Shown here: piece by piece, positions 1 through 9,114 of the stretch
How positions within the stretch are numbered: the stretch's first letter is position 1
Layout of the letters: the number at the start of each line of letters is the position of its first letter
Origin: RPQJ01 sp963778185
GTDB lineage: Bacteria > Pseudomonadota > Gammaproteobacteria > Steroidobacterales > Steroidobacteraceae
Assembly: GCA_963778185.1 (NCBI GenBank)
Contig: CAVZTF010000001.1
Coordinates: 186,001-250,000 of the forward strand
Reading direction: 5' to 3'
Length of the DNA: 64,000 nt
Translations under genes and position numbers: made by a program
Notes under the pieces: model-generated
The model's input: the letters and a program-made list of their open reading frames with translations, nothing else
Databases searched by the model: none
What the model was told of the DNA's origin: nothing

Positions 1-2104
1 GCGCGCGCTCCTGCTCGAGCAGTTCCAGCGCGCGCGCCTCGAGCCATTGGGCCTCGATTTCCAGCAGCCGTCGCCGCACTCCTTCCACCCTGTGGTGCGA
101 GGCGGCCAGTTCCGCGTCGATGGTTCTGCGCACCGTCGTCCGCGCCTCCTCGGCGGTCAGCGCGCGCAGGCGAGCGCTGTCGCCGAGTTCCCGCCAGAGT
201 CTCGCGAGCACGGCGTGCACCAGGTCGCCGCGCGCCGCGGCATCGACGCCGAGTTCCGTCTCCTCGAGCGCACGAGCTCCGAGGCGCAGCTCGACCTGCG
301 CGCGAAACGGGCATGCGGCCTGCAACTCGAGCAGCCGGGCTCCGCCGCGTCCCGCCTCGTCGGCGCCGATCGCCGGCAGGCTGCCGTCGATGCACGATTC
401 CAGCGGCGGTCGTCCGGCATAGGTCAAGGCAGCCATCGCGGGACCCCGCCAGAGCTCCGGCAGTTCCCGCCGCGGCACCCCGTCGAGCAGCGGGCTCGCG
501 AGCAGCGGCGCATCGTCGTCGAACTGCGGCACGCTCAGGATCACCTCGTCGGCGCTGCCGCGGAGGCGAGCGAGCAGGCGACGCGCCTCGTCCCTGGCGA
601 TATCGGCGGTGCATCCGCTCAACCGCTGGCGCACCTGCCACGTGCGCGGCAGGAACGGGTCCGGGGACGCCGGCGGGGGCCAGCGTGCGTCGTCGAGTCC
701 GCAGACCCACAGCGCGTCGAAACTCATGCCGGCGCAGGTCTCGGCATCGATCACCAGCAGCGGTACGCGCAGTTCCTCGGATTCGAACAACACGCTCTGC
801 GCCATCTCGCGCAGGAGCCCGGCCGCCTCGCCGGGCCCAAGGGCGCCCACGTAGTCGTCGCAGGCGCCGAACTCCGCGATCAGCCCCGCCCACCGGACGC
901 TTGCCTGGTGCTCACTGCTGTCGAGATCCTCGCCGGGCCAGCCCAGTGCGGCCAGCAGGTCGAAGAACGCCCGCGCCCAGCGGTTCGGCAGCCAGGCCCG
1001 GGCCCATTCGCGCGACTGCTGCAGGGCCGCCTGCAGCGCGTCGGCGAGGGCCGGGCAATCGCGCTCCCCGGCCAGCCGTGCCAGGCGCTCGAGTCCGAGG
1101 TCGGCGGCTTCGTTGCGCCGGATGCGCGCATCGAGGCGGGCACGTGCGTCGGCTTCGGCCGTGGCACCGCGCAGGAACGGGCTGCGCAGCAGCCGGCTCG
1201 CGCGGCCCAGGTCCTGCCGGCCCGCGAATGCATCGACCGCATCGAGGGCCGCCGCGACGATCGCGCGACTTGCGAGTGCGCGTGCCGCCGCAAGCTCGAA
1301 CGCCGCGGACTCGGGAGCCGGCCCGCCCGCCATGCTCGCCGCGGGCACCAGCACGCGTTCGATGGTTCGCCTCACCTCGTCCCGGCGCTGCGCGAGGTCG
1401 GGGACCACGATGGCGAGTCTCGCGGGCCCCCGGTCGAGGCGTTGCGCCGCCCAGCGGGCCGCGGTGGCGATTTCGTCGCGCCGGTCGGCGCACGGGACCC
1501 ACGCACTCTCGCCACGGCGCGGCTCCGGTGGCACATCCACGACCTCGACACCGGCGGCGACCATGCGCGCCCGGAATTCCTCCTGGGCGGGCGTCAGCGC
1601 ATCGAAGCCCACGAATTCGAGCCGCGAACCGGCGGCCCCGGCCGTGACGATGACCGGGGCGAGCGACGGGTCCAGCCAGCCCCTGGCGTCCAGCCATTCG
1701 CCGTACTTCGCCACCCAGCGGTCGAAGGCCTCCGCCTCGGGACTGCCCTCGCCAGCGAGCGCGGAGGACGGAATCCGGTACGCGTGCATGCGCTGCCAGG
1801 ACCGGTAGGCAGCCCTTGCGACGCCGGCAGCGGACACCAGCGCAGCGGCCGAGGGGTCGCGCCGGACGATGCGTTCCCAGACCAGTTGCGCGGCGGTGGC
1901 AGGCAACCAGCGGCCGCAAAGGCGCCCGGCCTGCCGGTCCAGCTCGAACATGCGCTGGACCAGTTCGCTCCAGGTGACGATGTCCGGAGTGCGCCACACG
2001 TCGAGTCCGCGTGCAAGGCAGGACTCGTCGTGGCGCAGGTGCAGGTGATGCGCGAGGCGCCGGGTCGGCGTGACCCAGGTGGCCTCCTCGCGCTGGTCAG
2101 CCAT
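1..2104 (-). CDS. RecB-family PD-(D/E)XK nuclease-fold DNA repair protein, 3' end cut by window edge
   Basis: About 701 residues are visible from ATG at 2104; the C-terminus lies left of base 1. The product reads MADQREEATWVTPTRRLAHH and resembles the proteobacterial 'probable DNA repair protein' family, which has an AddB/RexB-like helicase-type body and a C-terminal RecB-like nuclease. Visible support is a PD-(D/E)XK entry region around residues 590-640, with LQAACPFRAQ followed by the RecB motif I type ARGDLVHAVL. The catalytic Asp and Lys should lie beyond the edge, so activity cannot be judged. Its start overlaps the stop of the upstream aminotransferase by one base (TGATG), implying translational coupling. 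The family call comes from motif and architecture, not a search. Confidence 0.8.
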   Translation of the reverse strand, partial: MADQREEATWVTPTRRLAHHLHLRHDESCLARGLDVWRTPDIVTWSELVQRMFELDRQAGRLCGRWLPATAAQLVWERIVRRDPSAAALVSAAGVARAAYRSWQRMHAYRIPSSALAGEGSPEAEAFDRWVAKYGEWLDARGWLDPSLAPVIVTAGAAGSRLEFVGFDALTPAQEEFRARMVAAGVEVVDVPPEPRRGESAWVPCADRRDEIATAARWAAQRLDRGPARLAIVVPDLAQRRDEVRRTIERVLVPAASMAGGPAPESAAFELAAARALASRAIVAAALDAVDAFAGRQDLGRASRLLRSPFLRGATAEADARARLDARIRRNEAADLGLERLARLAGERDCPALADALQAALQQSREWARAWLPNRWARAFFDLLAALGWPGEDLDSSEHQASVRWAGLIAEFGACDDYVGALGPGEAAGLLREMAQSVLFESEELRVPLLVIDAETCAGMSFDALWVCGLDDARWPPPASPDPFLPRTWQVRQRLSGCTADIARDEARRLLARLRGSADEVILSVPQFDDDAPLLASPLLDGVPRRELPELWRGPAMAALTYAGRPPLESCIDGSLPAIGADEAGRGGARLLELQAACPFRAQVELRLGARALEETELGVDAAARGDLVHAVLARLWRELGDSARLRALTAEEARTTVRRTIDAELAASHHRVEGVRRRLLEIEAQWLEARALELLEQERA

Positions 2105-3387
2105 CAGTGGTGGCCGGTCTTCTCGACCACGCGCAGCGCCGGATTTCCCCGCAACGATGGCTGCTCGCCCGCCGCGTAGCTCGCAAGCAGGTCTTCCATG
2201 CGCGCGAACACGTCGGCGATGAGCTGCCGCTCGGGCAGGTTCGTGATCCGGAAGTGATTGCGGTAGGGAACGTTGAAGCTCGACCCGGGCGCGACCAGTA
2301 CGTGCTTGTGCTCGAGCAGGTCCAGCGCGAACTGCTGGTCGTCGAAGTCGGGCAGCTTCTCGGCCTGCACCCCGACGAACGCGTACATCGCTCCCATCGG
2401 CGGCGAGAGGTGCAGGAACCTGCTGCGGCCGACTGCTTCGATGATGGCCTGGCGCGACTCGTAGAGCCGTCCGCCGGGACTCACCAGTTCCCGGATGCTC
2501 TGGTAGCCGCCGAGCGCCGTCTGCACGGCCCACTGCCCCGGCACGTTGCTGCACAGGCGCAACGACGAGAGCAGTTCGAGCGCCGAGAGGTATTCCCGCG
2601 AGTGCTCGACGTCCCCCGAGAACACCGCCCAGCCGACACGGTAGCCGCAGGCGCGATAGACCTTGGACAGACCGCTCAGCGTGCCGCACAAGGTGTTCTG
2701 CACCAGGGTCGCCATCGGCACGAATTCCGCGCCGTCATAGGCCATCTGGTCGTAGATCTCGTCCGCGAGCACCAGCAGGTGGTACTTCTCGGCGATGTGC
2801 GCGATCTCCTCGAGCACGGCGCGCGGATAGACGGCGCCTGTCGGATTGTTCGGATTGATCACCACGATGGCGCGCGTGCGCTTGGTGATGAGCGCCTCGA
2901 TCTCCTCCGGATTGGGGATGAAACCCCGTTCCGGCCGGCACGGATAGTGCACCGCGCGGCCCCGGTTCAGGTTCACGGCGGCCGTCCACAACGGATAGTC
3001 GGGGCTCGGCACCAGCACTTCCTCGTCCGCCGCGAGCAGCGCGCGCAGCGTGAGGTCGATGAGTTCGCTCACTCCGTTGCCGATGAACACGTCGTCCGCC
3101 GTCACGGCTCGCACGCCGCGCTCCTGCTGCTGCATCACCACGGCCTCGCGGGCCGGGAAGATGCCCTTCTGGTGGCTGTAGCCCTCGGCCAGGCGCAGGT
3201 TCTCGATCATGGCGAGGCGCATGGTCTCGGGCGTGCGGAAGCCGAAGGCCCCGGGGTTGCCGATGTTGAGCGAGACGATGTCGTGGCCGAGACGTTCCAT
3301 CTCGTGGGCGCGCCGGGCCAGCCGGCCACGGATCTCGTAGCGTACGTTGGCGAGGCCGGGGCTCGGTCGGATCATTCGGGTGGGCAT
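2104..3387 (-). CDS. alaA: PLP-dependent class I/II aminotransferase, AlaA-like
   Basis: The product is 427 residues from ATG 3387 and is a fold-type I aminotransferase. It most resembles glutamate-pyruvate (alanine) transaminase AlaA, which makes alanine from pyruvate and glutamate. Visible motifs are NPNNPTG (178-184), DEIY (209-212), the PLP lysine K242 in SGLSKVYRACGYRVGW and R250. The later block RLCSNVPGQWAVQTALGGYQ matches the AlaA type closely. The open frame extends 19 codons upstream of 3387 but that stretch is not family-like; ATG 3375 (MIRPSP) is an alternative start. It is a cytosolic enzyme, and the gene is coupled to the downstream nuclease-like gene by a one-base overlap. Substrate specificity is inferred. 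Confidence 0.85.
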   Translation of the reverse strand: MPTRMIRPSPGLANVRYEIRGRLARRAHEMERLGHDIVSLNIGNPGAFGFRTPETMRLAMIENLRLAEGYSHQKGIFPAREAVVMQQQERGVRAVTADDVFIGNGVSELIDLTLRALLAADEEVLVPSPDYPLWTAAVNLNRGRAVHYPCRPERGFIPNPEEIEALITKRTRAIVVINPNNPTGAVYPRAVLEEIAHIAEKYHLLVLADEIYDQMAYDGAEFVPMATLVQNTLCGTLSGLSKVYRACGYRVGWAVFSGDVEHSREYLSALELLSSLRLCSNVPGQWAVQTALGGYQSIRELVSPGGRLYESRQAIIEAVGRSRFLHLSPPMGAMYAFVGVQAEKLPDFDDQQFALDLLEHKHVLVAPGSSFNVPYRNHFRITNLPERQLIADVFARMEDLLASYAAGEQPSLRGNPALRVVEKTGHH

Positions 3388-3454
3388 GGGAGGGACCTGC
3401 AATACCTGACCTCTGATTATGGACCGGGCGCCCCGACCGTGCACAGGACGCGCT

Positions 3455-4681
3455 TCACGCGATCACGTGGCGATCCCGCAGGCGTTGCAGGGCCGTGGCA
3501 TCCAGTCCGAGGCGCTCGGCGAGGACCGCATCCGTGTCGGCCCCGAGCAACGGCGGGGCGTGCTCGTACTCGAGCGGGGTGCGCGAAAAACGGACGGGAT
3601 TACGCACGCCGGGGGCGCGGCCGGCCAGCGGGTGCGGCAGGTCGAGGCGCATGCCACGGTGGCGCACCTGCGGCTCGTCGAAGACCTGCTCGAGGTCGTT
3701 GATCGGTCCGCAGGGCACCTGGGCCGCGCGGAGCGCTCGCAGCCACTCCCCGGTCGTGCGCTCGCGCATGCGCCGCTCGATCTCCGCCACCAGCGCCCGC
3801 CTGTTTGCAACTCGCTCGCCGTTGGTCGCATACCGTGTGTCGGCCGCGAGTCCGGGGCAACCCGCCACGTCGCAGTAGCGCGCGAACTGCGTGTCGTTGC
3901 CGATTGCCAGCATGAGGTAACCGTCGGCCGTGGCGAACGACTGGTAGGGAACGATGTTCGGGTGTGCCGTGCCCTGCCGTCGTGGCGGCTGTCCCGTCAC
4001 GAGGTAATTCATGTTCTGGTTCGCGAGCCAGGCGACCTGGCTGTCGAGCAACGCGAGGTCGATGTACTGGCCTCGCCCGGATGCGTGCCGCTCGTGGAGC
4101 GCGGCGAGGATCGCCGAGACCGCATACATGCCGCACATCAGGTCGGCGACGGCGACGCCGACCTTCTGTGGCCCGGCCCCCGGCTCGCCATCCGGGACGC
4201 CGGTGAGGCTCATGAGCCCGCCCATGGCCTGGACCATCGCGTCGTAACCGGGGCCCGCGGCCTCGGGCCCGTCCTGCCCGAAGGCGGAGATCGACAGGTA
4301 GACGAGGCGTTGGTTGAACGGCTCGAGGTCGGCGTAGGCGAGGCCGTACTTCGCGAGGCCCCCGACCTTGAAGTTCTCGACCACGACGTCGGCACCGGCG
4401 GCGAGCCTGCGCACCAGCGCCTGGCCTTCCGGCGCCGCGAGGTCGATCGCCACCGAGCGCTTGCCGCGATTGGCCGCGAGGTAGTAGGCGGATTCGGCCG
4501 TCTCGCGGCCGGCGGTGTCCCTGAGGTAAGGCGGCCCCCACTTGCGCGTGTCGTCGCCGCCGCGCGGATGCTCGACCTTGATGACCTCCGCGCCGTAGTC
4601 AGCGAGCACCTGCGTGGCCCACGGGCCCGCGAGGATGCGGCTCAGGTCAAGGACGACGATCCCCCGCAGCGGACCCGCCAT
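3455..4681 (-). CDS. Class III CoA-transferase (CaiB/BaiF family)
   Basis: This 408-residue protein starts MAGPLRGIVVLDLSRILAGP, the standard family III CoA-transferase N-terminus. The expected catalytic aspartate is D180 in VGVAVADLMCGMYA, which in formyl-CoA transferase forms the aspartyl-CoA anhydride. It also carries the YDAMVQAMGGLMSLTG block. Such enzymes move CoA between carboxylic acids, for example from succinyl-CoA to glutarate, oxalate or carnitine derivatives. The local genes do not identify the acid; overall it reads like the succinyl-CoA:dicarboxylate group. Its ATG follows the stop of the upstream membrane-protein gene with no gap, so the two probably share a transcript. Confidence 0.88.
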   Translation of the reverse strand: MAGPLRGIVVLDLSRILAGPWATQVLADYGAEVIKVEHPRGGDDTRKWGPPYLRDTAGRETAESAYYLAANRGKRSVAIDLAAPEGQALVRRLAAGADVVVENFKVGGLAKYGLAYADLEPFNQRLVYLSISAFGQDGPEAAGPGYDAMVQAMGGLMSLTGVPDGEPGAGPQKVGVAVADLMCGMYAVSAILAALHERHASGRGQYIDLALLDSQVAWLANQNMNYLVTGQPPRRQGTAHPNIVPYQSFATADGYLMLAIGNDTQFARYCDVAGCPGLAADTRYATNGERVANRRALVAEIERRMRERTTGEWLRALRAAQVPCGPINDLEQVFDEPQVRHRGMRLDLPHPLAGRAPGVRNPVRFSRTPLEYEHAPPLLGADTDAVLAERLGLDATALQRLRDRHVIA

Positions 4682-5398
4682 TCACAGGCCCAGGAACACG
4701 ATTCCCAGCCCGCAGAGGCTGAGCGCGGCGCCGGCGAACGCATGGGAATAGCGCTCGGCGGTGTCGAGCGGCAGGAACGCGAGGCCGCGCTGGGCGAGGT
4801 AGACCACCGTCAGCATCGTGGCGAGGGTCGTGGCTCCGAACGCCATCACCACGGCCACCGTGCCCCACACGCTGTGCTGCGAGGCGGGGTACATCAGGAT
4901 CGGGATCAGCGGTTCGCAGGGCCCGAGCACGAAGATCACGAACAACGCCCAGGGCGTGATGCTGCGTGCCTTGCGGGCATCCACGTGCGGGTGCAGGTGC
5001 CCTCCCTCGTGCCCATGTTCGTGCCGGTGCAGCGTGCCGTCGACGTGCACGTGCTGGTGCGTGTGCGGCCGCGATCGCCACGCCTTCTTGAGGCCCCAGG
5101 CGAGGTACGCAAGGCCGAATCCCGTCAGCAGCCAGGCCGCCACGTCGCCCCGCACGCCCTCGAGCCACTCGAGCTTGTACAGGGAGATGCCGACGGCGAT
5201 GCCGACGGCGCCGATGACGACCGAGCCGAGCACGTGCCCCAGGCCGCAAAGGGAGGTGATCCAGAGCGTCTTGCGCGTGGTCCAGCCGCGCGCCGCCGAC
5301 ATCGCGACAAACGGCAGGTAGTGGTCCGGGCCCAGCAGGGTATGCACGAAGCCGATGGAGGCGGCGGTGAGGACTAGCAGTCCGAGGTCGACGGTCAT
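4682..5398 (-). CDS. Six-TM membrane protein with histidine-rich loop, UreH/NicO-like
   Basis: This is a 238-residue integral membrane protein starting MTVDLGLLVLTAASIGFVHT. Helix 1 carries HTLLGPDH, close to the HX4DH motif of nickel/cobalt transporters but with one extra residue. A central cytoplasm-sized loop (111-138) holds 11 histidines alternating with other residues, a typical metal-binding loop. The remaining sequence gives about six hydrophobic segments, including the conserved-looking FVLGPCEPLIPILMY. Likely role: transition-metal or small-ion transport in the UreH/NicO/TauE superfamily; the substrate is unknown. ATG 5398 is chosen because the open frame upstream is low-complexity and overlaps the transporter gene. 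Confidence 0.7.
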   Translation of the reverse strand: MTVDLGLLVLTAASIGFVHTLLGPDHYLPFVAMSAARGWTTRKTLWITSLCGLGHVLGSVVIGAVGIAVGISLYKLEWLEGVRGDVAAWLLTGFGLAYLAWGLKKAWRSRPHTHQHVHVDGTLHRHEHGHEGGHLHPHVDARKARSITPWALFVIFVLGPCEPLIPILMYPASQHSVWGTVAVVMAFGATTLATMLTVVYLAQRGLAFLPLDTAERYSHAFAGAALSLCGLGIVFLGL

Positions 5399-5493
5399 GG
5401 CCGGTCCGAGCGTATGCAGAATTGCCGGAAAGGTAATCACAGCGTCAGTGGGCCGACAATCCCGGCAAAGACGTATGCCCGCGCGAGGGGCCG

Positions 5494-6324
5494 TCAGCCC
5501 GCCCCACGCCCCCTGGACCGTGCCCGGCCAGGGTCCGGCGGCGGCACCGCCGCGAGCAGTTCCCGCGTGTAGGGATGCCGTGGCCTTGCGAACAACTCCT
5601 CGCAGGCTGCCCGCTCGACGACCCGGCCCTGGCTCAGCACGGCCACCTCCCCGCACAGGTGCCGCACGACGGCAAGGTTGTGGCTGATGAACAGCAGCGC
5701 CATCCGGTGGCGCTCGGCCAGGTCGCGCAGCAGGTTCACGATCTGCGCCTGGACCGACACGTCGAGCGCGCTCACGGCCTCGTCGCAGATGAGGAGCCGG
5801 GGCCGGGCAATGGTGGCGCGTGCGATCGCCACGCGCTGGCACTGGCCACCGCTCAATTCGTGCGGATAGCGGCTGGCGAGTTCCGCGGCCAGCCCCACCT
5901 CCTCCAGGGCCGCCGCCACGCGCTCGCGGGCGACCTTGCGGTCCTTGACGCCCTCCAGCGCCTCGAGCGCCTCGGCCACGCTCGCGCCCGCATTCATGCG
6001 CGGATCGAGGCTGCCGAACGGATCCTGGAACACGACCTGCAGTTCGCGGCGCAGCTCGCGCATGCGCAGGCGATCGTCGTAATCCACCGGCCGTCCGCGC
6101 CACGCGACCTGGCCCGCCGCCAGCCGCACGAGTCCCAGGATCGCGCGCGCGAGCGTCGATTTGCCGCAGCCGGATTCGCCGACGATACCGAGCGAGCCAC
6201 CCTCATGCAGTTCGAGGTCCACCTGCTGCAGCGCGTGGACAGGCTGCGCCGCAGACCACGGCGCGGCACGACGCGCGGGATAGTCGACGCTCAGGCCGCG
6301 CACCTGGAGCAGGGGCGCGCTCAA
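5494..6324 (-). CDS. oppF: Oligopeptide-type ABC transporter ATP-binding protein, OppF-like
   Basis: The product is 276 residues from a TTG at 6324; GTG 6333 is three codons further up. The start overlaps the stop of the oppD-like gene, giving tight coupling. It is an ATPase subunit with Walker A GESGCGKST (49-57), Q-loop VVFQDPFGSLDPR (98-109), signature LSGGQCQ (157-163), Walker B LLICDE (177-182) and switch histidine H215. The C-terminal RHPYTRELLAAVP is the OppD/F-type tail. It is the last gene of the oppB-C-D-F cluster. The 95 bp that follow contain no substrate-binding-protein gene. Substrate could be peptides, nickel or other small ligands; 'opp' is by architecture only. Confidence 0.85.
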   Translation of the reverse strand: MSAPLLQVRGLSVDYPARRAAPWSAAQPVHALQQVDLELHEGGSLGIVGESGCGKSTLARAILGLVRLAAGQVAWRGRPVDYDDRLRMRELRRELQVVFQDPFGSLDPRMNAGASVAEALEALEGVKDRKVARERVAAALEEVGLAAELASRYPHELSGGQCQRVAIARATIARPRLLICDEAVSALDVSVQAQIVNLLRDLAERHRMALLFISHNLAVVRHLCGEVAVLSQGRVVERAACEELFARPRHPYTRELLAAVPPPDPGRARSRGRGAG

Positions 6325-7301
6325 GCGCCCCACCCGTCCGGCAACGGTGCGTGACAGGCGACCGTGCGCAGGCCTCGAGCGCGCGACTCGGGATCGACGC
6401 GACGGCACAGGTCGCGGGCCTGCACGCAGCGTGGCTCGAACGCGCAGCCCGGACCGCGCTCGGACGGCCGCGGCGGCTGTCCCGGTATGCCGACCAGGCG
6501 TCGCACGGGCCCGGCTTCGATGCGCGGAACCGACTCGAGCAGCGCTGCCGTGTAGGGATGCGCGGGCGCGTTGAACAGGGCGTCGACCGGCGCGCTCTCG
6601 ACGATCCGTCCCGCGTACATCACTGCGACCCGGTCCGCGATGCCGGCCACGACGCCGAGGTCGTGGGTGACGAGCACGAGCGCGAGGCCGCGGCGGCGGA
6701 AGCCGCGGAGCACCTCGATCACCTGGGCCTGCACGGTGACGTCGAGGGCCGTGGTCGGCTCGTCCGCGACGAGCAGCGCCGGCCCGGTCATGAGCGCCAT
6801 CGCGATCGCGACGCGCTGCTGCTGCCCGCCCGACAGCTCGTGCGGGTATTGCTCGAGGCGCGTCTCGGGATCCGGGATGCCGACGGATTCCAGCAACTCG
6901 ATCGCTCGCTCGCGCGCCCGGGCAGGTTCCATCAGCCCGCGATCCGCCAGCACCTCGGTGAGTTGGCGTCCGATGCGCAGGTGCGGCGTGAGCGCGTTCA
7001 TCGGGTCCTGGAAGACCATCCCGATGCGGATTCCGCGGACTGCCTCGAGCTCGGCTTCGGATGCACCCACGAGTTCCCGGCCCTCGAATCGCGCCGACCC
7101 GCTCGCACGGCCGTTCGCCGCGAGCAGCCCGAGGCAGGCGAGGAACGACTGGCTCTTGCCGGACCCCGACTCTCCCACCACGGCGAGGCACTCGCCGGCG
7201 CACACGGCGAAGGACACGCCCGTCACGACGCGCACCGGGCCCTCCTCCGTGTCGAAGTCGACGCGCAGGTCGTCGATCGCGAGCAGCGGGGCGGCGTCCA
7301 T
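6321..7301 (-). CDS. oppD: Oligopeptide-type ABC transporter ATP-binding protein, OppD-like
   Basis: This is the 326-residue ATPase partner of the OppF-like subunit. ATG 7301 is chosen because it sits one base after the upstream permease stop (TGAGATG). Visible are Walker A GESGSGKSQ (43-51; the final Q is normal for OppD), Q-loop MVFQDPMNALTPHLRIG, signature LSGGQQQ (156-162) and Walker B LLVADE (176-181). The C-terminal oligopeptide-type extension contains HPYTAALLESVPR and a cysteine-containing GPGCAFEPRC segment. It works as a heterodimer on the inner face of the OppB-OppC permease. Confidence 0.88.
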   Translation of the reverse strand: MDAAPLLAIDDLRVDFDTEEGPVRVVTGVSFAVCAGECLAVVGESGSGKSQSFLACLGLLAANGRASGSARFEGRELVGASEAELEAVRGIRIGMVFQDPMNALTPHLRIGRQLTEVLADRGLMEPARARERAIELLESVGIPDPETRLEQYPHELSGGQQQRVAIAMALMTGPALLVADEPTTALDVTVQAQVIEVLRGFRRRGLALVLVTHDLGVVAGIADRVAVMYAGRIVESAPVDALFNAPAHPYTAALLESVPRIEAGPVRRLVGIPGQPPRPSERGPGCAFEPRCVQARDLCRRVDPESRARGLRTVACHAPLPDGWGA

Positions 7302-7302
7302 C

Positions 7303-8166
7303 TCAGCGCTGCCTCGGATCGAGCGCGTCACGCAGGCCGTCGCCCAGGAAGTTCAGGCACAGCAGCAGCAGCGCCAGCACGGCCGACGGTACCAGCAGCT
7401 GCCACGGCGCGGTTTCCATTTCCGTGGCGCCCTCGGCCACCAGGCGGCCGAGGCTCGTGAGCGGTTCCTGCACGCCGAGCCCGAGGAAGCTCAGGAAGCT
7501 CTCGAAGAGGATCACCTGCGGCACGGTCAGGGTCGCGTACACGACCACGACGCCGAGCACGTTGGGAATGATGTGCCGGACGATGATGCGGTGCGCCGGC
7601 AGGCCGAGCGTGACCGCCGCGTCCACGAACGCCCGGTGGCGCAGCGCGAGCGCCTGGCCGCGCACGATGCGCGCCATCGTGAGCCAGCCGACCGCGCCGA
7701 TCGCGAGGAAGATGAGGAACAGGCTGCGGCCGAACACCACCGTCAGGATGATGACGAAGAACATGTAGGGCAGCGCGTACAGCACGTCGACGAAGCGCAT
7801 CATCCAGCCGTCGGCCCGGCCGCCGAGGTAACCGGCCGTGGCGCCCCACGCGACACCGATCACCAGGCTCACGGCCGTGGCGAGGAGCGCCACCAGCAGC
7901 GAAACCTGCGTGCCGCGCCACACGCGCACGAACAGGTCGCGGCCGTTGCTGTCGGTGCCGAACCAGTGGCCGTTCGCCAAGTCGGGCGGCGTGGTGAGCG
8001 GGCTCAGCGACCAGTCGACCTGGTCAAGCGGGTAGGCGCTCAGCAAGGGGCCGATGAGCGACACGAGCAGCAGGAGGCCGAGCACGGCCATGGCCGCGAC
8101 AGCGGCCCGGTTGCGCCGCAGGCGCCGCCAGGCGTCGCTCCACAGGCTGCGGGCGCCCTCAGCCAT
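7303..8166 (-). CDS. oppC: Oligopeptide-type ABC permease, OppC-like
   Basis: The 287-residue inner-membrane permease begins MAEGARSLWSDAWRRLRRNR and runs into a first TM helix, the OppC/DppC N-terminal pattern. The motif HWFGTDSNGRDLFVRVWRGT and the EAA-type loop AAVTLGLPAHRIIVRHIIPN identify the family. The expected helices follow to the C-terminal LNFLGDGLRDALDPR. Its start overlaps the oppB stop by 8 bases. Confidence 0.9.
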   Translation of the reverse strand: MAEGARSLWSDAWRRLRRNRAAVAAMAVLGLLLLVSLIGPLLSAYPLDQVDWSLSPLTTPPDLANGHWFGTDSNGRDLFVRVWRGTQVSLLVALLATAVSLVIGVAWGATAGYLGGRADGWMMRFVDVLYALPYMFFVIILTVVFGRSLFLIFLAIGAVGWLTMARIVRGQALALRHRAFVDAAVTLGLPAHRIIVRHIIPNVLGVVVVYATLTVPQVILFESFLSFLGLGVQEPLTSLGRLVAEGATEMETAPWQLLVPSAVLALLLLCLNFLGDGLRDALDPRQR

Positions 8167-9082
8167 GCCGGATCCTCGGGTCGAGCCAGCCGTACAGCAG
8201 GTCCACCAGCAGGTTCAGCACGAGCACGAGCGCGGCATAGAAGATCACCATGCCCATGACGAGCGTGTAGTCGCGATTGATCGCGCCCTGGACGAAATAA
8301 CGTCCGACGCCCGGCAGGCCAAAGACCTGCTCCACGACCAGCGAGCCGGTCAGCAGCCCCGCGGCGGCGGGCCCGAGGAAACTCACCACCGGCAACAACG
8401 TCGGTTTCAGGGCATGGCGCCGGAGGATCGCGGCCGTGCCGAGCCCCTTGGCGCGTGCCGTGCGGATGTACGGCGCCTGCAGCACCTCGAGCAGGCTCCC
8501 GCGCGTCAGGCGCGCCACGTAGGCGACGAAAGGCAAGGCGAGCGTGACGACGGGCAGCACCATGTGCCGCACGCTGCCCGGTTCCCAGCCCGCCACCGGC
8601 AGCCAGCCGAGGCCGATGCCGAAGGCGAGCGCGAGTACGGGTGCCACGACGAAATTTGGCACGGCGATGCCAGCGAGCGCAACGCCCATCACGGCGTGAT
8701 CGACCCAGCCGTTCTGCCTGCGCGCCGCCAGCAGCCCGAGCGGCACTCCGAGGCCGAGAGCAGCGAGCAGCGCTGCCGCGCCGATCGTCAGCGTGACCGG
8801 CAGGCCGCGCGCGATCAGCTCGGCGACGGTGAAGTCCTTCATCTTGAACGACGGTCCGAGGTCGGCATGCAGCAGCCCGGCAAGGTACCGGCCGTACTGA
8901 ACGTGGATGGGCTGGTCGAGCCCGTAGGCGGCCTGGAGATTGGCGGTGATTTCCGCCGGGACAGCCTGCTCCTCGTCGAACGGCCCGCCGGGCGCGAGCC
9001 GCATCAGGAAGAACGCTGCCGTCACGATCAGGAACAGCGTCGGCACGAGCCCGAGCAGCCGCCCGAACGCGTAGCCGAGCAT
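8159..9082 (-). CDS. oppB: Oligopeptide-type ABC permease, OppB-like
   Basis: The product is 307 residues from ATG 9082: MLGYAFGRLLGLVPTLFLIV then FFLMRLAPGGPFDEE, which aligns with the OppB/DppB N-terminus. A GTG at 9118 would overlap the ligA stop (GTGA) and add 12 residues; the ATG fits family length better. The EAA loop RTARAKGLGTAAILRRHALK and several TM helices are present. It is first in the oppBCDF cluster, 32 bp after ligA if ATG is used, so read-through from ligA is possible. No oppA-type gene occurs anywhere in the window. Confidence 0.88.
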   Translation of the reverse strand: MLGYAFGRLLGLVPTLFLIVTAAFFLMRLAPGGPFDEEQAVPAEITANLQAAYGLDQPIHVQYGRYLAGLLHADLGPSFKMKDFTVAELIARGLPVTLTIGAAALLAALGLGVPLGLLAARRQNGWVDHAVMGVALAGIAVPNFVVAPVLALAFGIGLGWLPVAGWEPGSVRHMVLPVVTLALPFVAYVARLTRGSLLEVLQAPYIRTARAKGLGTAAILRRHALKPTLLPVVSFLGPAAAGLLTGSLVVEQVFGLPGVGRYFVQGAINRDYTLVMGMVIFYAALVLVLNLLVDLLYGWLDPRIRHG

Positions 9083-9114
9083 TCCTGCGGCCGGCGGGCG
9101 GGCGGCGCGTCCCG

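Noticed and set aside
47..2179. A 710-codon plus-strand open frame
   Set aside because: The minus strand encodes a coherent RecB-like protein over the same bases.
4682..6103. A long reading frame that would fuse an N-terminal extension to the histidine-loop membrane protein
   Set aside because: The first 235 codons overlap the oppF-like gene antiparallel in frame and are low complexity; the membrane protein starts cleanly at 5398.
7150..7185. OppD Walker A ending in Gln (GESGSGKSQ) as a defective P-loop
   Set aside because: The same residue occurs in well-known functional OppD proteins.
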